Shown: positions 1 through 7,106, counted from the stretch's first letter. The stretch is 8,575 nt of DNA from CAYZYO01 sp964482585 (GCA_964482585.1 CAYZYO010000097.1:1-8575); one strand, 5' to 3'. The notes: a model not told the origin generated them from the letters alone. Program-made: numbers and translations.

Positions 1-406
1 TTGTAGAAAAATTCTTTACTACAGCATTATGTTCCTTTTCTTCAAGTTGTAACTGGCCTATCATAATTACACCTAAAAACTGATCATTAATAACAATAGG
101 AACAGCCACTTCGACAAAATCCATAGGGCAGCGGTAGATGAACGGCTGGCAATTATGAAAGGCACTAATTCCCGCAAAAGCATCAGATTTTTCGCATTGG
201 ATTCTTGTTTTGGAATTTTCCCGCATCTTTGCACAAAATTTACATAAAAGACCATCAGGACAATCAGGAGCAATTAAGGGTTTACCTAAATTATCAGTGA
301 TTAATGTTTTAACACCTGTTGCCTCTGTAAAACGAGTTAAAAGATCTTTAAGAAAATCGGGTGACACTAATTCCAAAAGACTTGGGAAATTAATTAACTT
401 GGACAT
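1..406 (-). CDS. PocR-type sensory-domain regulator, N-terminal part (cut by the window edge)
   Basis: The reverse strand is open from an ATG at 406 to the left edge, giving 135 residues of an incomplete protein. They read as a PocR-type sensory domain, named after the regulator of 1,2-propanediol use, which binds small organic ligands. Visible family traits are a LITDNLGKPL strand, cysteines at 49, 55, 58, 71, 86 and 93 including a C-x2-C pair, a C-x6-C-P segment, and the AVPIVIND..LG....GQL strand pair ending near residue 119. In known proteins this domain is joined to an AraC-type, sigma-54-activator or histidine-kinase output. That part lies outside the window, so the output mode is unknown. 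An ATG two codons upstream (412) is possible, but the GAGGGGG ribosome site is 7 bases from the ATG at 406. Its divergent position next to a microcompartment locus suggests it is the local regulator (inference). Confidence 0.82.
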   Translation of the reverse strand, partial: MSKLINFPSLLELVSPDFLKDLLTRFTEATGVKTLITDNLGKPLIAPDCPDGLLCKFCAKMRENSKTRIQCEKSDAFAGISAFHNCQPFIYRCPMDFVEVAVPIVINDQFLGVIMIGQLQLEEKEHNAVVKNFST

Positions 407-413
407 AACCATG

Positions 414-420
414 CCCCCTC
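414..420 (-). promoter_or_regulatory. Ribosome binding site deciding the start of the PocR-domain gene
   Basis: On the reverse strand this reads GAGGGGG. It lies 7 bases before the ATG at 406 but only 1 base before the in-frame ATG at 412, so it favours the downstream start. Confidence 0.6.
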
Positions 421-437
421 ATGTCTCTAAAAACGAC

Positions 438-443
438 ATTATA
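438..443 (-). promoter_or_regulatory. Possible -10 box for the PocR-domain gene
   Basis: The reverse strand carries a perfect TATAAT about 32 bases before the start codon. No good TTGACA-like -35 is seen at 16-18 bases; the best is TAGAAT at 461-466. The region is AT-rich, so chance occurrence is possible. The inverted repeat at 457-474 would cover the expected -35 region, which would suit repression or autoregulation. Confidence 0.35.
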
Positions 444-456
444 CTACAAAATCTAC

Positions 457-498
457 TTGTATTCTATCATACAATAAAAATAATGTTTATATATAAAC
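457..498. promoter_or_regulatory. Two palindromes in the divergent promoter region (operator candidates)
   Basis: Two dyads lie between the divergent genes. At 457-474 TTGTAT and ATACAA flank a 6-base centre. At 485-498 GTTTATATATAAAC is a perfect 14-base palindrome. In addition ATCATACAATA at 466-476 returns as its exact reverse complement at 558-568. The spacing suits a regulator shared by both directions. The second palindrome also contains TATAAA (492-497), which could be the -10 of the AOR promoter with CATACA (468-473) as a poor -35 at 18 bases. No specific binding protein can be named from the sequence. Confidence 0.35.
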
Positions 499-612
499 TA
501 AAAAATCATAATAATCACGCAATAGGTTGGATAAAGAATTACACATTTGATTGTGCGTATTGTATGATGTTCGTTGAATAGTACTTGAACCATCACCGAA
601 AGGAGAATACTT

Positions 613-2418
613 ATGTATGGTTGGATGGATAATGTTTTAAGGGTTAATCTTACAGATCGAACGATTAAGACTGAGTTTTTAAATAAGGAAAAGTTAGAAA
701 AGTATTTGGGCGGAAGGGGATTAGCCAGTAAAATGCTCAGCGATGAGATTGACCCTGGTATAGATGCCTTGAGTCCTGAAAATAAGATACTATTTGCCGT
801 CGGGCCTCTTACTGCTGTACGTGGACCTCTGACTGCTCGTTTTATGGTAGTAACCAAAGGACCTTTAACAGGTGCTATTGCCTGTTCCAACTCTGGTGGA
901 ACCTGGGGGGCCGAAATGAGACGAGCTGGATATGATGTAATTGTCATCGAGGGAAAAGCAGATGAGCCAGTATATCTATGGATTAACGGCTCGAAAGTAG
1001 AAATATGTTCTGCAAAAAACGTTTGGGGAAAAGGGGTTACACAAGCTACCGAGCAGCTTAAAGCAGAGACGAATGAAAAGGCTAAAGTCAGCTGTATTGG
1101 ACCAGCAGGAGAAAATTTATCGTTGATTTCAGCAATAATTAATGATTATCATCGTGCTGCTGGACGTTCAGGTGTAGGAGCGGTAATGGGTAGTAAAAAC
1201 CTGAAAGCAGTTGTAGTTAAAGGTGCAGGTAAAAAGGTCCAGGTAGCTGACCCTGATGCTCTAAAAGAAGTAGCTGCAAGATGCAGGGAAAAAATAAAGG
1301 AGAGTACAACAACTTCCATGGTATTACCAAAGTTGGGGACTGCCATGTGTGTAGTACCGGTAAACAGCCAGGGAGCATATCTGGTCCAGAACGGACGAAA
1401 AAGCTTTATAGAAGATGACAGTGCTATAAATGGTGAAGCCCTGGCTGCAAAATACGTGGTTAAGAACTCCGGGTGTTCTCACTGTATGATCCAATGTGGG
1501 AGGGAAACCCGAGTTCCAGATGGTTTATATGCATGTGAAGGTGAGGGCCCTGAATATGAAAGTATGTGGGCACTTGGAGCATGCTGTGGTATTTTAGATC
1601 GTTTAGATGCTGTAATAAAAGCGAATCAATTATGTGATGAACTTGGTCTGGATACAATAAGTATGGGTTTGACTATTTCTTGTGCTATGGATATGTTTGA
1701 TGATGAACTTATACCTGTGGAGGATATTGGCGCTCCCTTAAAATTTGGGGATGCCGCTATGGTAGTCAAGCTGGTTGAAGATACAGGCTATGCTAAGGGA
1801 TTTGGTGCTAAGCTGGCACAGGGATCTTATAGATTAGCTGAATCTTATGGATATCCCGGGTATTCTTTAAGCAGCAAAAAGCAGGAGATAGCAGCATACG
1901 ATCCCCGTGGCGCTCAGGGACAGGGCCTGGCATATGCAACATCTAATAGGGGTGCATGCCACTCTAGGGCCAATGTACAGATGCATGAACTTATGGGTGT
2001 AAACCCAACGGTTAATCCTCATATCACTGAAGGGAAAGCCCGCTTGGTTAAAGATAAACAGGATTTCTGGAGCACAGTAGATTCTGCAGGTATATGTGGA
2101 TTTCTATTTTTAGGCATTACTAATCAGGAATTCGTAGATGCACTGACAGCAGTTACTGGAATAAAGTGGGACATGGAATTGGTGCAAAAAACTGGCGAAC
2201 GAATCTGGAATATGGAAAAATTATTTAATTTAAGAGCCGGTTTGACTGTAAAAGATGATAGTTTACCACCATGCTTTCTTAAAATTAAACCTGAAAACGG
2301 ACCAACTAAGGGAATGGTAAACAAACTGGATGAAATGCTGCCCGAGTACTACAAGCTTCGTGGTTGGAATGAGGAGGGAGTTCCTACAGTAGGTAAATTA
2401 CAAGAACTTGGATTGTAA
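613..2418 (+). CDS. Aldehyde:ferredoxin oxidoreductase (tungsten-pterin enzyme)
   Basis: This 601-residue cytoplasmic protein matches the full-length AOR family, which interconverts aldehydes and carboxylic acids with ferredoxin using a tungsten bis-pyranopterin centre and one [4Fe-4S] cluster. The N-terminal domain has the typical YLGGRGLASKML segment (31-42), the GPLT...GP repeats (64-86) and SGVGAVMGSKNLKAVVVKG (186-204). Cluster ligands are C288, C291 and C295 (C-x2-C-x3-C), with C495 as the likely fourth. The pterin loop DPRGAQGQGLAYATSNRGACH lies at 430-450, and EGPEYE at 311-316. The start has AAGGAG 7 bases upstream. No MoaD-like partner gene is adjacent. It is followed 89 bases later by metK with no convincing terminator between, so co-transcription is likely. 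Next to a microcompartment operon it may oxidise the aldehyde made there (inference). It has no targeting-helix extension, so it is probably outside the shell. The substrate range cannot be told from sequence. Confidence 0.93.
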   Translation: MYGWMDNVLRVNLTDRTIKTEFLNKEKLEKYLGGRGLASKMLSDEIDPGIDALSPENKILFAVGPLTAVRGPLTARFMVVTKGPLTGAIACSNSGGTWGAEMRRAGYDVIVIEGKADEPVYLWINGSKVEICSAKNVWGKGVTQATEQLKAETNEKAKVSCIGPAGENLSLISAIINDYHRAAGRSGVGAVMGSKNLKAVVVKGAGKKVQVADPDALKEVAARCREKIKESTTTSMVLPKLGTAMCVVPVNSQGAYLVQNGRKSFIEDDSAINGEALAAKYVVKNSGCSHCMIQCGRETRVPDGLYACEGEGPEYESMWALGACCGILDRLDAVIKANQLCDELGLDTISMGLTISCAMDMFDDELIPVEDIGAPLKFGDAAMVVKLVEDTGYAKGFGAKLAQGSYRLAESYGYPGYSLSSKKQEIAAYDPRGAQGQGLAYATSNRGACHSRANVQMHELMGVNPTVNPHITEGKARLVKDKQDFWSTVDSAGICGFLFLGITNQEFVDALTAVTGIKWDMELVQKTGERIWNMEKLFNLRAGLTVKDDSLPPCFLKIKPENGPTKGMVNKLDEMLPEYYKLRGWNEEGVPTVGKLQELGL

Positions 2419-2507
2419 AATAAAGAAGAAAGTAAGGCTGGGAGGGAGAGAAAATACTACAGCCGGGTATACAACTATAAGATCGGACTATATGAGGAGA
2501 TGATAAC

Positions 2508-3701
2508 GTGGCTAAAAATTTACTCACTTCTGAATCTGTTACCGAGGGACATCCTGACAAAATGGCAGACCAGATTTCGGATGCCATTCTGGATGCCATA
2601 ATCGGACAGGATCCCTACTGTCGAGTAGCAGCAGAAACGATGATTACTACCGGGTTAGTATTTGTGGCCGGAGAAATTACGACCAGTTGTTATGTCGATA
2701 TACCCAAATTGATCCGTGATACTGTTTGTGAGATAGGATATACCAGGGCTAAATATGGCTTTGACTGTAATACCTGTGCTGTACTAACCTCATTAGATGA
2801 ACAGTCTCCTGACATAGCTATGGGTGTCAACAAGGCACTTGAAGCAAAAAGTGGAGAAATGCCTGATGCTGCTGCTGAAGTTATCGGGGCAGGTGACCAG
2901 GGGATGATGTTTGGTTATGCTACCAATGAGACCGAGGTTTTTATGCCAATGCCGATACACCTGGCTCATAAATTAGCCAGAAGACTTGCACAGGTGCGCA
3001 AGGAAGGCATTATTCCTTATTTAAGACCGGACGGCAAAACTCAGGTTACGGTAGAATATGATAATCACCGGCCAGTCAGGATAGATACTATAGTAGTATC
3101 AACTCAGCACAGCCCTGAGGCTGATAATAATTCTATTTCCCAGGATATTTTAGAACATGTAGTTAAAGCTGTTATCCCAGGTGAAATGCTGGATGATAAA
3201 ACTAAATACTATATTAATCCTACCGGACGGTTTGTCATAGGAGGACCGCAGGGTGATTCCGGATTAACGGGAAGAAAAATTATTGTTGACACTTATGGTG
3301 GAATGGCTCGGCATGGTGGAGGTGCATTTTCGGGTAAAGATCCCACTAAGGTGGATCGCTCAGCTACTTATGCTGCCAGATATGTGGCCAAGAACATAGT
3401 AGCAGCCGGAATAGCCGATCGCTGTGAGATCCAACTGGCTTACGCTATTGGTATAGCCAATCCGGTTTCGATAATGGTGGATACTTTTGGCACCGGCAAG
3501 ATAACAGATGAAGAGATTATCAAACTAATCAAAGCAAATTTTGATCTCCGCCCGGCAGCTATTATTAAAGATCTAAATTTGAGAAGACCAATATATAAAA
3601 AGACTGCAGTTTATGGTCATTTTGGGAGAGATGAAAAAGGTTTTACCTGGGAAAAGACAGATAAAGCTGATACGCTAAAAATACAGGCAGGTATAGAATA
3701 A
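2508..3701 (+). CDS. metK: S-adenosylmethionine synthetase (methionine adenosyltransferase)
   Basis: This 397-residue protein is of normal family length and makes SAM from ATP and methionine in the cytoplasm. Diagnostic segments are ESVTEGHPDK with H15 and K18 (ATP and phosphate binding), GAGDQGMMFGYATNET near 127-142, GDSGLTGRKIIVDTYGG around 249-265 and the phosphate loop GGGAFSGKDPTKVDRS from 270. None appears damaged. Translation starts at a GTG, supported by GAGGAG 8 bases upstream and by the family N-terminus AKNLLTSESV. It sits between AOR and a glycyl radical operon and ends in a strong terminator. The 89-base leader from AOR shows a weak GGCTG/CAGCC hairpin (2436-2464) but nothing like the SAM-I (S-box) riboswitch that often controls metK in Firmicutes. 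The glycyl-radical activase downstream consumes SAM, so a local supply makes sense. It could also be the cell's only metK placed here by chance. Confidence 0.96.
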   Translation: MAKNLLTSESVTEGHPDKMADQISDAILDAIIGQDPYCRVAAETMITTGLVFVAGEITTSCYVDIPKLIRDTVCEIGYTRAKYGFDCNTCAVLTSLDEQSPDIAMGVNKALEAKSGEMPDAAAEVIGAGDQGMMFGYATNETEVFMPMPIHLAHKLARRLAQVRKEGIIPYLRPDGKTQVTVEYDNHRPVRIDTIVVSTQHSPEADNNSISQDILEHVVKAVIPGEMLDDKTKYYINPTGRFVIGGPQGDSGLTGRKIIVDTYGGMARHGGGAFSGKDPTKVDRSATYAARYVAKNIVAAGIADRCEIQLAYAIGIANPVSIMVDTFGTGKITDEEIIKLIKANFDLRPAAIIKDLNLRRPIYKKTAVYGHFGRDEKGFTWEKTDKADTLKIQAGIE

Positions 3702-3763
3702 AATATAATAATTGGGATAGAATTTTAAGCCAATTTATCTTCTGTCCCAATTATTATATTTTT
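3701..3763 (+). terminator. Strong intrinsic terminator after metK
   Basis: A 22-base left arm (3701-3722) pairs with 3740-3761 with a single G-U wobble. The loop is 17 bases and the right arm ends in a run of T. The stem contains the TTGGGA/TCCCAA core. It begins at the last base of the metK stop codon. The A-rich left flank makes it potentially bidirectional. It closes the AOR-metK unit and separates it from the microcompartment operon, which therefore needs its own promoter. Confidence 0.88.
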
Positions 3764-4099
3764 CTGCCCACCTTTAGTAACGTTTTTCCAGCAGCAAGGC
3801 AAAGCATTTTTATTAGTGAAACATCTGTTGTGAGCGTTTTGTATAATCCAATTGGCTTAAGGATGACAGTGAAGCCAAAGCCTGAAGTCTCCTCTATGGG
3901 TGTAAGAGTGCAATTGTAGAAAAAAGTTATTATGAAGAATCGTTGGTGAAATGCACTTAATAGCATATCCGTTTTTTTGTGATAATCTGTATTTTTTTCC
4001 GGAGCTTATCAGATTAAGTATGCAATTAGTCAAAATATGTGCATTCTGGGTATCTATTATGTAAACTATATTACCTTCAATATCAAATAAGGTGCTATA

Positions 4100-4256
4100 T
4101 TATACTGCTGGAGTGATATTCAGAACATAATGAATTTTCTATAATTTGATGAAGAAAGAAGTAGTTGCGAGTGCTGATGAATTACCTGGAGAATCAGGTA
4201 TTTTGGTTAGAGAGGCCAAAGCGATGAAACACAAATTAGAGGAGCAGCGGCTTTAA
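4100..4256 (+). pseudogene. Possible remnant of a sigma-54-dependent activator (end of AAA+ domain and linker)
   Basis: In one frame (4100-4132) the sequence encodes LYCWSDIQNIMNFL and then a stop. This recalls the W-P-G-N-[IV]-R-E-L-x-N motif of NtrC-family AAA+ domains with residues missing. In another frame (from about 4134, ATG at 4149) it continues NLMKKEVVASADELPG and a charged helix ending KLEEQRL before TAA at 4254-4256. That layout (DELP linker, then an E-Q-R-L helix) is what leads into the Fis-type helix-turn-helix of such regulators. There is no ribosome binding site before 4149, and the helix-turn-helix itself cannot be followed, only ALRVFN in a third frame just after. I see a frame-broken fragment. 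The family assignment is inference from short motifs, and a chance 35-codon frame is a real alternative. Confidence 0.3.
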
Positions 4257-4289
4257 GAGTTTTCAATGCGCTTTTGCAGAATCTCTTTA

Positions 4290-4305
4290 AGGTATGTATC
4301 CTGCA
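4290..4305 (+). promoter_or_regulatory. Weak sigma-54-like -24/-12 element before the glycyl radical operon
   Basis: AGGTAT at 4290-4295, a 5-base spacer, then CTGCA keeps the invariant GG-N10-GC of sigma-54 promoters. The rest of the -24 half (consensus TGGCAC) is poor and the -12 half (TTGCA) has one mismatch. It lies about 135 bases before the start of the glycyl radical enzyme. The idea draws support only from the nearby activator-like remnant. Confidence 0.22.
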
Positions 4306-4438
4306 GTTGTACCATGGCAGTTAGACATGCCTAGTATATGCAAACGTTAAATAGAAGAATTTGGAAAGAGGTGATGGCAAAATCTACAGTTACGAAACAG
4401 GCAAGAATGCAAATAAATCTAATTGAGGAGGAATCAGA

Positions 4439-7057
4439 GTGGAATATTCGGCAGAACAAATTGCACAACTTGTTAGTCAAGTAATGAAGCAGCTAGAAGA
4501 AGAACCGGATTCTTTAGTAAATCAAACTCACGATTATTATGATGAACTGGGAAACGGTGGTCTTGAACCCTTTGATACGGATTACAACATGATTGATTAC
4601 ACGGGAAATAAGGAAGATATTTCTCCTTTCCCGCGGATTAATCGTATCCGTAAGCGTGTTTTTGACACAACCCAGGAAATTGAAGTAGACCGGGCTATTT
4701 TGGTGACAGAAGCATACAAAATGTATAAAAATGACCCCCAGGTAATAAAATGTGCCAAGGCTACTGCACATATTTTACGCAATATTCCTATTCATATTAT
4801 GCCTGAAGAACTTATTGCAGGTGAAACTGGATGCATGGGACGGCATGCTGCGATTTATCCAGAATTCTCCTATGACTGGATTTGTGACGAATTGCGTGGC
4901 GATAGGATTCCTAAGCGGTCTGAGGACCGTTATGAAGTCTCTGAACATGTAAAAAAAACCTTGTTGGATTTAGAGGATTACTGGATCGGGAATACTGTTG
5001 CTGATGAAATTACCGGTGTATTGACGGAGGAAGAGCTTAAAGGTTCGACTTTAGGTCGTCCCGTTTTTACACCTAATCTTTTTTACTTTTACGGTACTGC
5101 TCATACTATGCCTCGTTTTGAATTGATACTGGCTGATGGCTTTGGGGGGCGTAAGCAGAAAATTGCTGCAGCATTGGAGAAATGTGATTCTACTACTGGT
5201 GAAGGATTAGAAGCCCGTGAAAACTATATGGCCCAGTTAATTGTTTTAGAAGGTGCCAGTGATCATATGAAACGCTATGCAGAACTGGCCCGGGAACAGG
5301 CTAATGCTGAAAGAAGTTCTTCACGTAAAAAGGAATTGTTGCAAATCGCTGAAAACTTTGATTGGCTTGCTGAGAACCCGCCTAAAAACTTTTGGCAAGC
5401 TATCCAACTATATCAGATGACTGTTTGTATAGGATATATTGAGAGCAATGGGCAGGCTCTTTGTTTTGGACGTTTTGACCAAGTTTTATACCCTTTTTAT
5501 GAGGCGGATATGAAATCTGGCCGTATAACGAAAAAATTCGCGGCTGAATTAACTGAGGCATGGTCGGTTAAAGTTTGGGAGATGCTTAAGCTGCGTGATG
5601 AGATTTCAGCTACACTATCTTCGGAAGCCGGTATGGGTTCTACAGTCACAATCGGTGGTCTTAAACGAGATGGATCGGATGCAACTAATGACTTGACTTA
5701 TCTAATGCTCGAAGCTCATGCTCATACTCAACTACAGGAACCCTGGCTCTCTGTTCGTTGGCATGTCAATTCACCCTGGGAGTACAAAGTGAAAATTGCC
5801 AGTATTCTAAGAGTTGGAACCGGTCTGCCCAAAATATTCAATGACGATGCAACCATCCCTGCTCAGACTGGATCATCAGGCAAACCTCTTGAAGATGCCA
5901 GAGAATATGCTGTAGTGGGGTGCGTAGAGTTGGATATTCCGGGTAAAGAGTATGGTGCTCATGATTCTGCTTATATGAGTTGTGCTAAAGTACTTGAAAT
6001 GGCATTAAATGATGGACGATGCTTGGATTGTGGTCCCAGCTGCACGAGATGGGAAAAATGCGGCGCCATTGGTGGCCGTCTTGGTCCACAATATGGTAGT
6101 CTGAAAGATTATTCCTGCATTGAAGATCTGATGGAGGCTTACCGCAAACAAATGGAATATTGGGTAGATAAAATGGTAGCTGTTATCAATGCGTGCGAAA
6201 TTGGTCAAAGACGCAAAAAACCGCTGCCCTACCTTTCTGCGGTATTTGAGGGGCCATTGGAAAGCGGTAAAGATGTTACTGCCGGTGGAGCCGTATATAA
6301 TTTTAGCGGTCCACAGGGTGTGGGAATGGCAACTGTTGGCGATAGCTTCTCTTTTATAAACGAAGTAGTATTTAAAAGCAAACAGGTTACTGCTGATCAG
6401 ATGTTGGATGCTCTGCAAAAGAATTGGGTCGGTTATGAAGATTTGTATACGCTGAGTAATTCCGACAAGATTCCTCATTTCGGTAACAATGATGATTATG
6501 CAGATGAATTTACCAAGTTTTCTGCAAAATGTTATGTAGATGCGGTGCATGGTCATATGAATACTCGTGGTGGTAAGATTGTTCCCGGGTTGTTCTCTGT
6601 ATCTGCAAATGTTGGTATTGGGATGTGGCAAACAGCTACCCCAGATGGTAGATTAGCTATGGAGCCGGTATCCAATTGTCTGGGACCAGTTCATACCAAA
6701 GTTGGTTTCCATGACACTACTGGTCCAACTGCTATGGCTATTTCAGCCGGCAAGATTGATCAGCAACGTGCTAGTAATGGGACCCTACTTAATGTACGCT
6801 TTTCACCCGGTTGCGTAGCTGGCGAAATAGGCCGCGAAAACTTGATTCGATTTATTGATACCTACTTCCAGCATAAAGGTATGGAAGTCCAGTTCAATAT
6901 TGTTGACCATCAAACATTGCTTGATGCGCAGGCAAATCCTGAAAATTATAAAGGACTTCTAGTACGTGTAGCAGGTTATAGCGCATTGTTTACCCGCTTG
7001 AGCAAAGAACTACAGGATGATCTGATTGGCCGTAATGCATATAGTGCCTTTGATTAA
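4439..7057 (+). CDS. Microcompartment-associated glycyl radical enzyme (dehydratase/lyase type, substrate unassigned)
   Basis: This 872-residue protein of the PFL/glycerol-dehydratase superfamily is the signature enzyme of the operon. Residues 1-20 form an amphipathic helix (I8, L11, V12, V15, M16, L19 on one face), followed by an acidic linker to about 63. Such extensions target enzymes into BMC shells. The core begins at PRINRIRKRVFD (65-76). The thiyl cysteine is C495 in GCVE with base E497; D509 and H222 match the catalytic Asp and His of glycerol dehydratase. The glycyl radical is G846 in RVAGYSALF. NTRGG (708-712) and ATPDGR (733-738) are conserved. The H-S pair after SNG in diol dehydratases is Q339-A340 here, and cysteines 528, 531, 535 and 541 form an extra cluster. 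GCVE is followed by LD, not the PQ I recall in choline lyase and diol dehydratases. Product assignment therefore stays open. The start is GTG with AGGAGG 7 bases upstream and an in-frame stop just before it. Confidence 0.93.
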   Translation: MEYSAEQIAQLVSQVMKQLEEEPDSLVNQTHDYYDELGNGGLEPFDTDYNMIDYTGNKEDISPFPRINRIRKRVFDTTQEIEVDRAILVTEAYKMYKNDPQVIKCAKATAHILRNIPIHIMPEELIAGETGCMGRHAAIYPEFSYDWICDELRGDRIPKRSEDRYEVSEHVKKTLLDLEDYWIGNTVADEITGVLTEEELKGSTLGRPVFTPNLFYFYGTAHTMPRFELILADGFGGRKQKIAAALEKCDSTTGEGLEARENYMAQLIVLEGASDHMKRYAELAREQANAERSSSRKKELLQIAENFDWLAENPPKNFWQAIQLYQMTVCIGYIESNGQALCFGRFDQVLYPFYEADMKSGRITKKFAAELTEAWSVKVWEMLKLRDEISATLSSEAGMGSTVTIGGLKRDGSDATNDLTYLMLEAHAHTQLQEPWLSVRWHVNSPWEYKVKIASILRVGTGLPKIFNDDATIPAQTGSSGKPLEDAREYAVVGCVELDIPGKEYGAHDSAYMSCAKVLEMALNDGRCLDCGPSCTRWEKCGAIGGRLGPQYGSLKDYSCIEDLMEAYRKQMEYWVDKMVAVINACEIGQRRKKPLPYLSAVFEGPLESGKDVTAGGAVYNFSGPQGVGMATVGDSFSFINEVVFKSKQVTADQMLDALQKNWVGYEDLYTLSNSDKIPHFGNNDDYADEFTKFSAKCYVDAVHGHMNTRGGKIVPGLFSVSANVGIGMWQTATPDGRLAMEPVSNCLGPVHTKVGFHDTTGPTAMAISAGKIDQQRASNGTLLNVRFSPGCVAGEIGRENLIRFIDTYFQHKGMEVQFNIVDHQTLLDAQANPENYKGLLVRVAGYSALFTRLSKELQDDLIGRNAYSAFD

Positions 7058-7096
7058 GAAGAATGGTGATGGTTGTAGTAGTTATGGCTGTATTAG

Positions 7097-7106
7097 AAAG
7101 GTGGTG
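7097..7106 (+). promoter_or_regulatory. Ribosome binding site suggesting an upstream CTG start for the activase
   Basis: AAAGGTGGTG is the only good Shine-Dalgarno sequence before the activase. It lies about 30 bases from the ATG at 7136, too far for normal use. A CTG at 7112, in frame with no stop between, sits at the right distance (7 bases after AGGTGG). An in-frame TAG at 7094-7096 bounds the frame. Confidence 0.4.

Larger units (their letters stand above)
3764..4438. other. Gene-poor region between metK and the glycyl radical operon
   Basis: About 675 bases lack any convincing intact gene on either strand. The first part (3764-4090) is AT-rich with scattered stops. It has a weak TAATCTG/CAGATTA inverted repeat (3983-3989 with 4010-4016, 20-base loop), which is not a convincing terminator. 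The middle (4100-4256) resembles the decayed end of a sigma-54 activator (separate entry). The right part should hold the promoter and leader of the glycyl radical operon, with a weak sigma-54-like element (separate entry), a GGCA-N8-TGCC dyad (4316-4331) and TGCAAACGTTAAAT (4339-4352), which resembles a catabolite-responsive element with a mismatch. The length is unusual beside the tight spacing of the neighbours and fits loss of a gene. Confidence 0.6.

Noticed and set aside
210..581. 123-codon plus-strand open frame
   Set aside because: Its first half is antisense to the PocR domain, and its second half is AT-rich promoter region with no recognisable protein features.
498..947. 149-codon open frame on the minus strand
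   Set aside because: It lies largely antisense to the well-supported AOR N-terminus, has no ribosome site and its product resembles nothing known.
2436..2464. GGCTG/CAGCC hairpin between AOR and metK as a terminator or riboswitch
   Set aside because: The stem is only 5 bases with a 19-base loop, there is no T run, and none of the S-box conserved blocks is present.
3754..3966. 70-codon minus-strand open frame after metK
   Set aside because: It ends inside the terminator stem, lacks a ribosome site and shows no recognisable motif.
4316..4331. TGGCAG...TGCC as a sigma-54 promoter
   Set aside because: The GG to GC spacing is 11, not 10, and the -12 half is not TTGC-like; it is a short dyad at best.
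4339..4352. TGCAAACGTTAAAT as a catabolite-responsive element
   Set aside because: It matches a relaxed consensus with at least one key mismatch at the conserved C near the end; such matches are frequent in AT-rich DNA.
4374..4484. 36-codon frame starting MAKSTVTKQ that overlaps the lyase start
   Set aside because: The GAGG is only 2 bases from its ATG and the frame runs out inside the lyase. A leader peptide cannot be excluded but has no positive support.
6005..6631. 208-codon open frame on the minus strand
   Set aside because: It is fully antisense to the conserved core of the glycyl radical enzyme and is a shadow of its codon use.
4439..7057. Assignment of the lyase as choline trimethylamine-lyase or propanediol dehydratase
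   Set aside because: GCVE is not followed by PQ, the choline-type Asp is replaced by H222, and the diol-binding His-Ser pair is replaced by Gln-Ala, so a specific name would be a guess.
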